Source: an uncultured Collinsella sp. (GTDB lineage Bacteria; Actinomycetota; Coriobacteriia; Coriobacteriales; Coriobacteriaceae). Taken from it: DNA of 64,000 nucleotides. Both the position numbers and the translations under genes were made by a program. Of the stretch, positions 16,601 to 23,989 are shown one piece after another (position 1 is the first letter of the stretch; each line of letters begins with the position of its first letter). The stretch is taken from NCBI GenBank assembly GCA_900540895.1, contig UQHV01000006.1, forward strand, positions 40,779-104,778, in the 5' to 3' direction. The notes beneath the pieces are model-generated. The model made no database searches, was not told where the DNA came from, and worked only from the letters and a program-made list of their open reading frames with translations.

Positions 16601-17040
16601 CTTGCATTCGCCAGTTTTTTCAACTCGTCAGCTGTTCGTATTTCAGTGGATGCCGTTTTAGTCTGCCCGCCTTCCGCAGCCAGCATTACGGCATTGCCAT
16701 CCGACAACTCGCCATCTTCGGCCTGCAGCTTACCTTCAAGCTGACCTTGCTCAACACCATTTGAAGGGTCGGCTTCGCCACCCTCAGCGTCGTCACTATT
16801 CTGGTTTTCGGTATCCCCGTTGTTGGTGTTTTCTACATCAGTAGACTCAGTTGAGGAACCACCCGCCGTCACAGTTTCTTCGGTAGAACCCGCCTGGGCA
16901 TCGTTGGCAATGGCCTGCGAGATCGGAGGCATGACGAGCGACAGTACCAGGCTCAACACGGAGGCTCCGCACAAAACGCCTGCCAGTACACGGCGCGTCG
17001 CTTTTTTACTCTGCTTAGTTTTTTCTGAATTCGCTTTCAT
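13597..17040 (-). CDS. Large tip adhesin/pilin: beta-helix plus Spy0128-type domains
   Basis: An 1147-aa secreted protein. Residues 1-46 are a basic start and signal peptide. Residues 48-120 are Ser/Thr/Glu-rich and low-complexity. From about 270 to 680 there are Gly/Asn-rich repeats such as SGGGVYAN and GGGIMAEN, typical of right-handed parallel beta-helices. Two Spy0128/FctA-like pilin domains follow (EFSFAVYRKD... with YYLVEDAG, and a second with TFTYYVREQ). The end is LPLSG, a hydrophobic helix and KGGKRRE. GGGGAGGAG precedes the ATG. As the largest, first-encoded subunit it is probably the pilus tip adhesin; its ligand is unknown. AT-richer than the neighbouring minor pilin. Confidence 0.88.
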   Translation of the reverse strand: MKANSEKTKQSKKATRRVLAGVLCGASVLSLVLSLVMPPISQAIANDAQAGSTEETVTAGGSSTESTDVENTNNGDTENQNSDDAEGGEADPSNGVEQGQLEGKLQAEDGELSDGNAVMLAAEGGQTKTASTEIRTADELKKLANASGVASFKLMNDVGTSETITLNNGSNITLDLNGCKIKHASQDQSLFNITGGTTLTIKDTDPEKASESVDKVKQLNDQDQTLDRDNYGKEAVLSYDNGIPSNLTYYVTQSSPSATDTTKTTETLYKHSVDIKGAIVACGGNENLKLININGGHFSLENGVLTQEKDCHVRNLVYAENESTVNMNGGYVCGGYCRWSGAGAGISVNNNSTLSISNGVIAGNCAPSGGGVYANRSAVKVTGGVISGNSTNSNGYGGGIMAENGGSVTVSDGYITNNRYANFCYKDGDGCHGGGGLAAIKGVHVTIFGGQITGNYSEEAGGGVYVTNIFQQDSRAWLDIKGGNIASNVSYRSEGAGIRVGQRVDAMINGPKDSNGTKKSTVYITNNHCMSRFDWGGGGIFVQGDSKDATNAGRLFVYNSYISSNTAGGYGGGVAVCPSGKTLVTNTEGTAIFGNKSAGADDHGEDYPKPAYDKANNSGNDNAPHLSAGNDGKDQDKAAYLKDVFRNNGHADFFLAAHDHNTPIAVVTGEMLGGGDARYSGSIELEKAINIPANGAVGVKNSIGLTSGVMAEDEAAINARNQAQNEATTFITGNYSWDHGGGIMSNGDLYLGQPADTYVYPSLKLKATKALSGRALKEGEFSFAVYRKDSDSATAPYWNNKTFNNGDCTFVGSAKNSADGNITFDLGEQFLASGTGEITYYLVEDAGKDPDVDYDHAVYEIKVTVEDHTTVLMSVPTQNDPNATKDLKVHNYTIKSVNVKNLGASTALSSTVPADADGYYSIANSDGSKTFNNTYTLYTSDGSWTPKATKVVKGGEMKEFTLEFADNEKFEDAKTVKTTADGTNNPQTLSFVDKITYKLNDLNKGEDPTGRGASKTFTYYVREQQLTTPFTNYKYDKSVYKITVTATDQSDKTIKCDVTYTKIVNADGKDIPEKEQKPVTYVPAKDEATGKEQSVPVFTNTYSTSLPLSGMSGVTLTYLAGAAVLCAAAAWMHIRRKANAKGGKRRE

Positions 17041-17130
17041 CGATGTCTCCTCCCCAAGAGACCGCGATCTTGCTCTTTCACTATCAAACGTATCTGCGCA
17101 ACCTTTAATTGCGCACGCTTAGTAATCCAT

Positions 17131-17160
17131 ATTGTAACGATTGTTTGAACATCTAAGCAA
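17131..17160 (-). promoter_or_regulatory. Candidate promoter of the pilin operon
   Basis: On the minus strand TTGCTT (17155-17160) and TACAAT (17131-17136) are 18 bp apart, giving an 85-nt leader before the tip-protein ATG. The surrounding 17100-17340 is the most AT-rich stretch of the left half. Regulators are not identifiable. Between 17161 and 17499 I see nothing else that is gene-like. Confidence 0.55.
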
Positions 17161-17499
17161 AAATACCGATAGTTTTGTAGCGAATTATCAATTCTCTTGA
17201 CATTTGCTCGGATTAACCTTCGTTTATTCGCTATGAAATATCTATTTCTACTGGTAATTAAGCCAGTTATCAGTTTTTTAATAGCATTTTATTTATTTGC
17301 ACAACATTTTGCTCAAGAGAAAATATCCTGTGAACGGTTGAAAATCGACCGTGAGCGGTAGGTCATTAACCGGGAGGAATAGACTACCAAATTGATGGGA
17401 ATATCTTTAGCTCATCGGTGGTTAGAAGCGTAATGTTCGGACAACGTTATTTGGTTTTTCGCGCAGATTTTAGGCATCAATTCGCCCAAATCGCCTGAG

Positions 17500-17534
17500 A
17501 CCACCGCAAAGGAGCCTGTCCCCTTTGCGGTGGT
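17500..17534. repeat. Family B palindromic repeat, copy 2
   Basis: ACCACCGCAAAGGAGCCTGT then CCCCTTTGCGGTGGT; arms pair perfectly over ACCACCGCAAAGG/CCTTTGCGGTGGT apart from the loop. The paired changes relative to other copies (GCAAA with TTTGC instead of ACAAA with TTTGT) keep the stem intact, so the hairpin itself seems to be selected. Confidence 0.8.
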
Positions 17535-17546
17535 TCTCCCCCGGCG

Positions 17547-18368
17547 CTACAGCAGATGCTCCTCGATAAAGATCGCGATGCCGTCTTTGTCGTTGCTCGC
17601 GGTCACAAAGTCGGCGGCGGCACGGGTGGCGTCGCTGCCGTTTGCCATGGCCACGCCCACGCCGGCGTCAGCCACCATGCAGGTATCGTTGTCCGCATCG
17701 CCAAACACGCAGATGTCCTGGAGCTCCATGTCGTTGAGCTCCGCCACGCGCACAAGGCCGCGCGTCTTGGACACGCGCGGATCCATGAACTCGTAGAGCC
17801 GCTGCGTGGTTTGCAGAGCCGCCGCCTTGACGGTGTCGTCGGCAAACGTCGACGCCCGCTCAATCACCTGCGGCATCACCTCGGGCGCCATGGTAAACAT
17901 CACCTTGGGCTGCGGCTCGCGCAAGAACTCGGCAAAATCGACCACCTGGTAGGGCACGCCGTCGACGCGCGACAGGTGCTCGACGCACGCGTTGCTCTCG
18001 GGCACGTAGAACACGCCGTCTCGGGGGCAGACGGGCGTTGCCGGAAGGTCCGCCATGTGTTTGCAGATGCGCGCGATGGTCTCGCCCGGCAGCGGATAGC
18101 TCAGCTCGTTGATGTCGTGCGCGCGGTCGATGACCTCGGCACCACCGCAGCCCACCATCACGTCCACCAGGCCTTCGATGCCCCAGAGCTCGTACATGGC
18201 CTCGGTCGCGTGGGCGTCGCGCCCGGTGCACAGGCCAAAGAGCACGCCGCGCTCGCGCAGGGCGCGGATCGCCGCCACGGTGCGCGGGGACACCGTGTGC
18301 CGGCTCGTGAGCAGCGTGCCGTCGATATCGCAGAACACGGCTTTAATGTGGCTGAAGGAGGTGTCCAT
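17547..18368 (-). CDS. HAD-superfamily phosphatase, Cof/YidA type
   Basis: A 273-aa soluble hydrolase. Motif I is FCDIDGTLL (nucleophile Asp and acid/base Asp). Motif II is the CTGRD segment. Motif III Lys is in the RVSKTRG region. Motif IV is VFGDADND. The insertion between motifs II and III is the C2 cap of Cof-type enzymes, which act on small phosphorylated metabolites; the substrate cannot be told. I start at the ATG 18368 (GAAAGG upstream), since the longer frame would be translated from repeat DNA. A single gene between two palindromic repeats. Confidence 0.88.
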   Translation of the reverse strand: MDTSFSHIKAVFCDIDGTLLTSRHTVSPRTVAAIRALRERGVLFGLCTGRDAHATEAMYELWGIEGLVDVMVGCGGAEVIDRAHDINELSYPLPGETIARICKHMADLPATPVCPRDGVFYVPESNACVEHLSRVDGVPYQVVDFAEFLREPQPKVMFTMAPEVMPQVIERASTFADDTVKAAALQTTQRLYEFMDPRVSKTRGLVRVAELNDMELQDICVFGDADNDTCMVADAGVGVAMANGSDATRAAADFVTASNDKDGIAIFIEEHLL

Positions 18369-18461
18369 GGGGGCCTTTCTGGGTTGTGCGGCGATGTGGG
18401 GTGTGGTCGGAAGTGGTGTACATGGTATACCAAGGCGCGCACGGGGCGCCTTGGTGCAAAA

Positions 18462-18495
18462 CCACCACAAAGGTGCCCGTTCCCCCTTGTGGTGG
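18462..18495. repeat. Family B palindromic repeat, copy 3
   Basis: CCACCACAAAGGTGCCCGTT followed by CCCCCTTGTGGTGG. It lies 33 bp from a family A copy, as copy 1 does (13 bp), so the two families sometimes travel together. Confidence 0.75.
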
Positions 18496-18528
18496 CCGAA
18501 CCCGAAGGGCGGCCTGGCCCGGGGCGCA

Positions 18529-18591
18529 AACCATCACAACATTCGACGCTTTTCGGCAAAATCGCGATTTTCATCGAATGTTGTGATGGTT
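18529..18591. repeat. Family A palindromic repeat, copy 2
   Basis: AACCATCACAACATTCGACG and CATCGAATGTTGTGATGGTT arms around an A/T-rich centre nearly identical to copy 1. Its right arm ends two bases before the stop codon of the MFS transporter gene, so it may act as that gene's terminator. Confidence 0.85.
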
Positions 18592-18592
18592 T

Positions 18593-19873
18593 TTACTGCC
18601 TTGCGGCACGATCAAAATGCCGGCGGCCAAACAGCAGCAGCGCCACGGGAACCGCCGTCACGACCGCGCCCGCTCCGATGAGCGTCTGTTGCATGCCAAA
18701 TGTCGCCGCCAGCCACGGGGCAATCGCCAGCGGCGCCACGCCGGCAAACATATTGCCAAAGCCCATGACCGAGTTGACGCGACCGAGCCGCTCGAGCGGC
18801 GCCGTCGTTTGCACGATCGTGTTGTGGAGCGGGTTGACGATGCCCCAAGCTATGCCCAGGGCAATCTGGCCGACGAGGGCCACGCCCACGTACGGTGTCC
18901 CCACATAGAGCAAACTTCCCAGGCCCACGGACATAAGCGCCACAAGCAGCGTTTTAAGGTTGACCAGGTGCGGCGGCAAGCGGAGCGCGACCACGGCGCC
19001 CAGCACCGCGCCCACACCGCTGGCCGACGAGAGCCAGCCCATCCACTCGACACCGACATGCAGAATATCACGGTAGAAGAACGACTCCAGCGGATCGAAG
19101 GCGCCGTAGCCAAAGTTCGAGAGGAAGATGATGCAGAAAAGTAGCGCGAGAACGTTGTTGGTAAAGACTGTCTTGATGCTGGTCGCGAAGGTTGCGCGGG
19201 TGGATGTGCTGGGGTTGGAGCTTTGTCCCGCACGCTCCCCTTCCTCTGCCGAATCGGCATCCGCATCTCCGGCGACATGGCTGGTCTGCGGCCTAAAGCC
19301 CCAACCGGCGACGAGCGCCTGTACGGTAAAGATCATCATGAGCACGAACACCGCGCGTGACGATGCAGCCGCCGCGACAAAGCCGCCCAGTGTAGGGCCG
19401 ACGATAATGCTCACGTTGGAGAACATGGTGATAGCGGAGTTGATGTCTTTAAGCTCGACGGGGTCGTCGGTGAGGTAGGCTGGATAGGATGTGGCGATGG
19501 GCTGGGCGAACCCCATCACAAAGCCCAGGAGCACCGCGCCGAGCAGGACGATGCCGGTCGCGCTGCCAAAGGCAATAATCGCCACGCCGGTTGTCAGCGT
19601 GCCCACGATGCTCAGCAAGAAATGGTGGCGCGGGCCCCAGGCGTCGAGCGCCGCGCCACCCGCAAAGGATCCCAGGATTACAAAAACATTCATAAACAGA
19701 ACGGCCAACGATGTCGCCACGACCGAGGCATCGTCCGCATAGGTGAGCGTTCCGATAACGCCGATAAAGTAGCTAGTTTGAAAACCGGTGTAGATGAGAA
19801 AGCGCATCGCCACCAGGCGCTTGGCCTGCACGGACAGCGATGATTGAGGCTTTGAGAAAAGGGAGGCGAACAT
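18593..19873 (-). CDS. Major facilitator superfamily transporter
   Basis: A 426-aa integral membrane protein with about 12 hydrophobic helices and the basic loop after helix 2 (LDAWGPRHH) in the position of the MFS A-motif. A long hydrophilic central loop (residues about 200-235, GDADADSAEEGERAG) separates the halves. The closest general type is drug/H+ antiporters; the substrate is unknown. The ATG at 19873 follows AAGGAG by five bases; Met codons further upstream lack such a site. Single-gene unit. Confidence 0.85.
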   Translation of the reverse strand: MFASLFSKPQSSLSVQAKRLVAMRFLIYTGFQTSYFIGVIGTLTYADDASVVATSLAVLFMNVFVILGSFAGGAALDAWGPRHHFLLSIVGTLTTGVAIIAFGSATGIVLLGAVLLGFVMGFAQPIATSYPAYLTDDPVELKDINSAITMFSNVSIIVGPTLGGFVAAAASSRAVFVLMMIFTVQALVAGWGFRPQTSHVAGDADADSAEEGERAGQSSNPSTSTRATFATSIKTVFTNNVLALLFCIIFLSNFGYGAFDPLESFFYRDILHVGVEWMGWLSSASGVGAVLGAVVALRLPPHLVNLKTLLVALMSVGLGSLLYVGTPYVGVALVGQIALGIAWGIVNPLHNTIVQTTAPLERLGRVNSVMGFGNMFAGVAPLAIAPWLAATFGMQQTLIGAGAVVTAVPVALLLFGRRHFDRAARQ

Positions 19874-20047
19874 GGAGACTCCTTGTTTCATACGAATGCG
19901 GACGGCGGGCATTCGCCACTGTCTGTCAAATCAATCTATCCGCATGAAACATTAAGGACGCATCAAGCCCCTTCTCTCCGTTTTTCGCCCGTCATGAACT
20001 ACTTGGTAGATTGTAAGGCATGTCCCACGCATCTACCAAAGCAAAAA

Positions 20048-20080
20048 CCACCACAAAGGTGCCTGTCCCCTTTGTGGTGG
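20048..20080. repeat. Family B palindromic repeat, copy 4
   Basis: CCACCACAAAGGTGCCTGTC followed by CCCTTTGTGGTGG. Identical to copy 5 at 34915 over all 33 bases, 15 kb apart. Confidence 0.85.
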
Positions 20081-20094
20081 AAACAACGTTTGCC

Positions 20095-20139
20095 CAGATA
20101 AAACCTACCAAAATAAACCTGTCCCTTTTTGGCAGGTTT
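20095..20139. repeat. Family C repeat, copy 1
   Basis: CAGATAAAACCTACCAAAAT followed by AAACCTGTCCCTTTTTGGCAGG. The reverse complement recurs at 51936-51977 at about 40 of 42 positions. The right end reaches the stop codon of the moaC-mobB gene. The outer arms (CCTACCAAAA / TTTTTGGCAGG) pair imperfectly. Confidence 0.75.
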
Positions 20140-21443
20140 TAGGCCAGATGGTCCTGAATCAGATCGCAGATGGCTCGGGCGTCGTTGATGTTGATGGCTC
20201 GGGTCGCAAAGCCGGCGTCGAAGGCCTGACGCGCCAGGGCCTCGTTGCAGGCAAGGGCCAGCGTACGGCCGTCAACCAGGTCGAGCGAGCTCTTGCCGCG
20301 CAGACGGTCGACACCGGAGCGCGCGACCACGATATTGTCGAAGCCCTCGGTCTTGTAGCCCTCGATGATCACCACGTCGACATCGTTGTAGCGCGACAGC
20401 AGCTCGCGCGCGGGCATCTCGTCCTCCTCACGTGTGTCGGCGTACTCCGCCCAGCGCGTGGCGCAGATGAGGCCCACGTGCTTGGATCCGGCCTGGTGAT
20501 GGCGCCAGGTGTCCTTAGCGGGCACATCGATATCAAAGCCGTGATGCCCATGATGCTTGAGCGAACCCACGCGCAGGCCGCGGCGGGTGAGCTCGGCGAT
20601 AACCTTCTCGACGAGCGTGGTCTTGCCCGAGTTTTGGTAGCCGATAAACGCGATCGCGGGGACGGCCGGTGCCGGAGCTGCGGGCGCGACGGCGACGGGT
20701 GCGCTCGCGGGCGCGGCACCGTCAGCGGCCACGGCCTCAACAGCAGCGGCCTGGCGTTTGGCACGATCCCATATGCCCGAGCGGCCGCCCTCCTTGTGCA
20801 GCAGGCGAACGTCGACGATCTCCATGCCACGATCGACGGCCTTGCACATGTCATAGATCGTTAAGCACGCGGCACTCGCGCCGGTCAGGGCCTCCATCTC
20901 GATACCCGTCTTGCCCGTCACGCCGGCAGTAACCAGCACGTGAAAGCCAACCTGCCCGTCCGCGCGCGCCGGCGCCCAGCCCTCGGGCACGTCCTCGACA
21001 GGCGTCCCCGCCGCAGCGATGGGCGCAAGGTCGCACTTGCTCTTGGTAATGAGCAACGGATGGCACATGGGGATGATGTCGCTCGTGCGCTTGATGGCCA
21101 TGATGCCCGCCACGCGCGCGCAGGCAAGCACATCGCCCTTTTTGGCGCGGTCCTGCAGCACCATGGCCTGCGTCTCGGGGTGCATGAGGATGGTGCCCTC
21201 GGCGATGGCAATGCGATGGGTCTCGGCCTTGTCGGACACGTCAACCATGCGCACCTCGCCCTTGGCGTCCACGTGCGTCAGCTCGTCGCGGCGGGCGTCA
21301 CGGGCGGGCTCAGCGGCAGCGCTGGCAGTCGGCTGTGCGGACGCGTCGGCGTTGCCGGCATTCGCCGCAGCCGCGGCTTTGTGGGCAGACATCGCGGCCC
21401 TGCGAGCGGCCTTGGTGGCATCGGCGTACCTGCTCTTGGCCAT
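20139..21443 (-). CDS. Fused MoaC-MobB molybdenum cofactor protein
   Basis: A 434-aa fusion. After an Ala-rich linker (residues 1-55) comes MoaC, cyclic pyranopterin monophosphate synthase: MVDVSDKAETHR, PMCHPLL and the active-site DMCKAVDRGME. An Ala/Pro-rich linker (about 235-270) leads to MobB: Walker A GYQNSGKTTLVEK, HHGHHGFDID and IIEGYKTEG, a GTP-binding helper of molybdenum cofactor guanylylation. The ATG follows GGAGG by eight bases and lies four bases after the moaA stop, so the enzymes for step one (MoaA plus MoaC) are co-expressed. Other moa/moe genes are not in the window. The fusion suggests the host makes a guanylated cofactor (inference). Confidence 0.92.
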   Translation of the reverse strand: MAKSRYADATKAARRAAMSAHKAAAAANAGNADASAQPTASAAAEPARDARRDELTHVDAKGEVRMVDVSDKAETHRIAIAEGTILMHPETQAMVLQDRAKKGDVLACARVAGIMAIKRTSDIIPMCHPLLITKSKCDLAPIAAAGTPVEDVPEGWAPARADGQVGFHVLVTAGVTGKTGIEMEALTGASAACLTIYDMCKAVDRGMEIVDVRLLHKEGGRSGIWDRAKRQAAAVEAVAADGAAPASAPVAVAPAAPAPAVPAIAFIGYQNSGKTTLVEKVIAELTRRGLRVGSLKHHGHHGFDIDVPAKDTWRHHQAGSKHVGLICATRWAEYADTREEDEMPARELLSRYNDVDVVIIEGYKTEGFDNIVVARSGVDRLRGKSSLDLVDGRTLALACNEALARQAFDAGFATRAININDARAICDLIQDHLA

Positions 21444-21447
21444 ATGA

Positions 21448-22503
21448 TCATCCTCCGATTTGGGACATAAATCGTTGCGTGCCCTCAATTATCGCGTGTT
21501 CCTGCGGTTTGTGGGCCACGGCATCGCGCCAAATCGAAAGTACCTGCATATCATCACCACGGCGCAGCGCCTCACGCACCGAATACTCGGCATCGCTGAA
21601 TAGGCACGGACGCACGTTGCCATCGGCCGTCAGGCGCAGACGGTTGCAGTTCGCGCAAAAATGGTTGGACATGGCACTGATGAAACCGACCGTTCCCGCC
21701 GCGCCCGGAAAGTGCCAATAGCGCGCAGGGCCCGCGCCGGCAGGGGCGTCGTTGATGTCGAGCGGCTCGAGCTCGCCCAGTCTCGCCGCGGCGGCCCCGG
21801 CATTGATGCGCTCCCGCAGCTCGTCGCTCGGAACGGTGTCACTCGCGTCCCACAGCTCGGGATTGAGCGCGGGCGCATGCGGGTCCACAGTGCAATGCGA
21901 GCTCGTGTGCTCGTCGCCGATGGGCATGTATTCGATAAAGCGCAGGTGGATGGGGCGGTCGAGCGTGAGCCTCGCGAGGGCCGCCACATCCTGGTTGAGC
22001 CGGCGCACCACAACGCAGTTGACCTTAACGGGCTCAAAGCCCCAAGCCAGCGCTGCGTCGATGCCAGTCATGGTCTGCTCGAGTCGACCCAGGCGCGTGA
22101 TCTTTCCAAAGAGCGTAGGGTCGAGCGCATCGAGCGAGATGTTGACGCGGTTAAGCCCGGCATCTTTGAGCTGCGGCGCCAGCTTGGGCAGCAGGGCGCC
22201 GTTGGTGGTGAGCGAGATGTCCTCGATCTGCGGAATCGCGCGGATGTCGCGAATGAGCGGGATGATACGGCGGCTGACCAGCGGCTCGCCGCCCGTCAGG
22301 CGTACGCGGCGAATGCCTTCCCCCGCCACCAGGCGCACAAAGCGGGCGATTTCCTCGGCACTGAGCAGCTCGTCATGCGCGCGGGGCGCCACGCCATCGG
22401 CCGGCATGCAATAGATGCAGCGGAAATTGCACTTGTCGGTAACGGCAATGCGCAGGTAGTTGATATCGCGGCCAAAGCCGTCATGTTGCACGCGCCCGTC
22501 CAC
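21448..22503 (-). CDS. moaA: GTP 3',8-cyclase
   Basis: Radical-SAM enzyme for the first step of molybdopterin synthesis. N-terminal cluster CNFRCIYC (the CxxxCxxC motif), RLTGGEPL for SAM, and the C-terminal second cluster CANCNRLR with a later Cys in RPCLF. The chain ends in Gly-Gly, which is needed for activity in known MoaA proteins. The start is GTG, with GGGGAGGG four to five bases upstream. First gene of a moaA-moaC/mobB operon. 351 aa, normal length. Confidence 0.93.
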   Translation of the reverse strand: MDGRVQHDGFGRDINYLRIAVTDKCNFRCIYCMPADGVAPRAHDELLSAEEIARFVRLVAGEGIRRVRLTGGEPLVSRRIIPLIRDIRAIPQIEDISLTTNGALLPKLAPQLKDAGLNRVNISLDALDPTLFGKITRLGRLEQTMTGIDAALAWGFEPVKVNCVVVRRLNQDVAALARLTLDRPIHLRFIEYMPIGDEHTSSHCTVDPHAPALNPELWDASDTVPSDELRERINAGAAAARLGELEPLDINDAPAGAGPARYWHFPGAAGTVGFISAMSNHFCANCNRLRLTADGNVRPCLFSDAEYSVREALRRGDDMQVLSIWRDAVAHKPQEHAIIEGTQRFMSQIGG

Positions 22504-22633
22504 GCATCCCTCCCCTCACACAGGCCATTATTCTTCAGGAAATATAGTACCGCACGGGAAGAATGGGTCGACATACGTACGACACGAAAGGCCTTTGCGA
22601 AAAAGACCGGCCTCCCGAGCCCATCCTCAGCAC

Positions 22634-22698
22634 AGACCATCACAACATTCGATGCTTTTCCCGTTTTTGGCGAAAAACGTCGAATGTTGTGATGGTCT
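22634..22698. repeat. Family A palindromic repeat, copy 3
   Basis: AGACCATCACAACATTCGAT and ATCGAATGTTGTGATGGTCT-type arms; the centre CCCGTTTTTGGCGAAAAACG differs from copies 1 and 2 but is nearly identical to copy 4. The outermost bases co-vary (AGACC with GGTCT), keeping the stem paired. Confidence 0.85.
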
Positions 22699-22736
22699 GC
22701 CTGCCCACGGCACCCCGTAGAAGGACCAAAGCGTCC

Positions 22737-23774
22737 CTAAAGGCCGCCGTCCCAGTGTCGAATCACGAATTCTCGCAGGTCGTTTTGACGTTTCTGAAAC
22801 GCTTCGCTTCGGTCGCACTTAAGGCCCATAGCGAGCGCGATGGCGTTCATCGCCCGGTGCAATTGCAGCTGATGGGCAAACTGAGTCCCGGTGAGGACGA
22901 TCATCCTAAAGCCCAGCGCGCTCAGCACGGTCATACGCTCCGCATTCGACGCGCTGCGCTGTTTATCAAGATGGTCCGAGCCGTTGTATTCAATCCCCGT
23001 ACCACTCGCAGGCGCATATACGTCAATCTCGAAATACCCGGCCTTTGCGAGATACTTGAACTCGTTGGGAACATCGACCCGATGGTTGAGCTCAACCTTG
23101 GCGTATCCCAGCCCTCCCTGGGAACGTTTTGCTACGACCATGATTGCGGTGGCCGTCTCCATGGGCGACCGCGCGCCATCGTGCACGCGTTTGAGAACGG
23201 CGGCCGCGCGTATAGCCCCCTGACGAGATCGGTTCTCATTGCAATAAGCAATCAAGTCGGCAACGGTATACCTCTGCCCCATCTCGATATAATCGCCTGT
23301 CGACAGATGATTCAAATGGTATCGGGCACAGATTTCGTAGCCATATTCCAGCTGCTCGGGTTCGCTCATCCACGAACCCGCTTGGACAAAGCACATGGCC
23401 TCATCAACCACCAGAAGGCCCTCTGCCACTTCGATAAGATGGCCTGGAGGTACCGGCGCCCCAAACACGTGACACCTAAATCCAGCCGGCGTCGAGCGCT
23501 CAAAATCGAAGTTGACGAGCGTGTCGATATGATCGAGTTCTTCTCGTGGAATACCAAGCGAAACCAGATAGTCGGCAACGATCCCAACTGCCGTTGAAGC
23601 CCTCAGCCCCTTGGCATCGAGTCCCAATTTGGGCAGGCTCGCAATCGGCTCCGCCTCGTTAGCAAGCGAGTCCTCATCGTATAGGCTGCTTGCTCGCGAG
23701 AGCGGCTCGGACGGGCGCGCCACGTTGTGGTACAGCCAGGCAGTCTTATGGGACAGGACGATCGGCAGGTCCAT
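22737..23774 (-). CDS. Uncharacterised protein with Vsr/DUF559-like nuclease fold
   Basis: A 345-aa soluble protein. The last third reads YFEIDVYAPASG, then GIEYNGSDHLD, then SALGFRMIVLT. The spacing of Asp251, Glu262 and His268 is that of the PD-(D/E)XK-like Vsr/DUF559 endonuclease fold. Residues 85-135 form a beta-rich part (FRCHVFGAPVPPGHLI) reminiscent of AbiEi-type regulators, so an antitoxin-like or defence-related protein is possible. TTGGAGGG precedes the ATG. It stands alone between two family A repeats. Function is not known. Confidence 0.75.
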   Translation of the reverse strand: MDLPIVLSHKTAWLYHNVARPSEPLSRASSLYDEDSLANEAEPIASLPKLGLDAKGLRASTAVGIVADYLVSLGIPREELDHIDTLVNFDFERSTPAGFRCHVFGAPVPPGHLIEVAEGLLVVDEAMCFVQAGSWMSEPEQLEYGYEICARYHLNHLSTGDYIEMGQRYTVADLIAYCNENRSRQGAIRAAAVLKRVHDGARSPMETATAIMVVAKRSQGGLGYAKVELNHRVDVPNEFKYLAKAGYFEIDVYAPASGTGIEYNGSDHLDKQRSASNAERMTVLSALGFRMIVLTGTQFAHQLQLHRAMNAIALAMGLKCDRSEAFQKRQNDLREFVIRHWDGGL

Positions 23775-23876
23775 AAGCCCTCCAATGGAGTCGGATAACC
23801 AACCTTATTCCCCTGCCCACGGGTCCGCACACCTTCGTGCGCAAGAAAGCGATTCCACCCGGTCGAGTGGCAGAAA

Positions 23877-23939
23877 AACCATCACAACATTCGATGCTTT
23901 TCCCGTTTTTGGCAAAAAACGTCGAATGTTGTGATGGTT
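23877..23939. repeat. Family A palindromic repeat, copy 4
   Basis: AACCATCACAACATTCGATG and GTCGAATGTTGTGATGGTT arms, centre as in copy 3. Copies 3 and 4 flank the nuclease-like gene in direct orientation, 1.24 kb apart. Confidence 0.85.
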
Positions 23940-23989
23940 TGAGTCGAGGTGAGGGGCACGGAGGGATCAAAGCATCGTGCTCGAACGGG

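Noticed and set aside
16000..17040. Signs of phase variation in the tip pilin gene
   Set aside because: No homopolymer or short tandem repeat tract that could slip was seen near the start or promoter.
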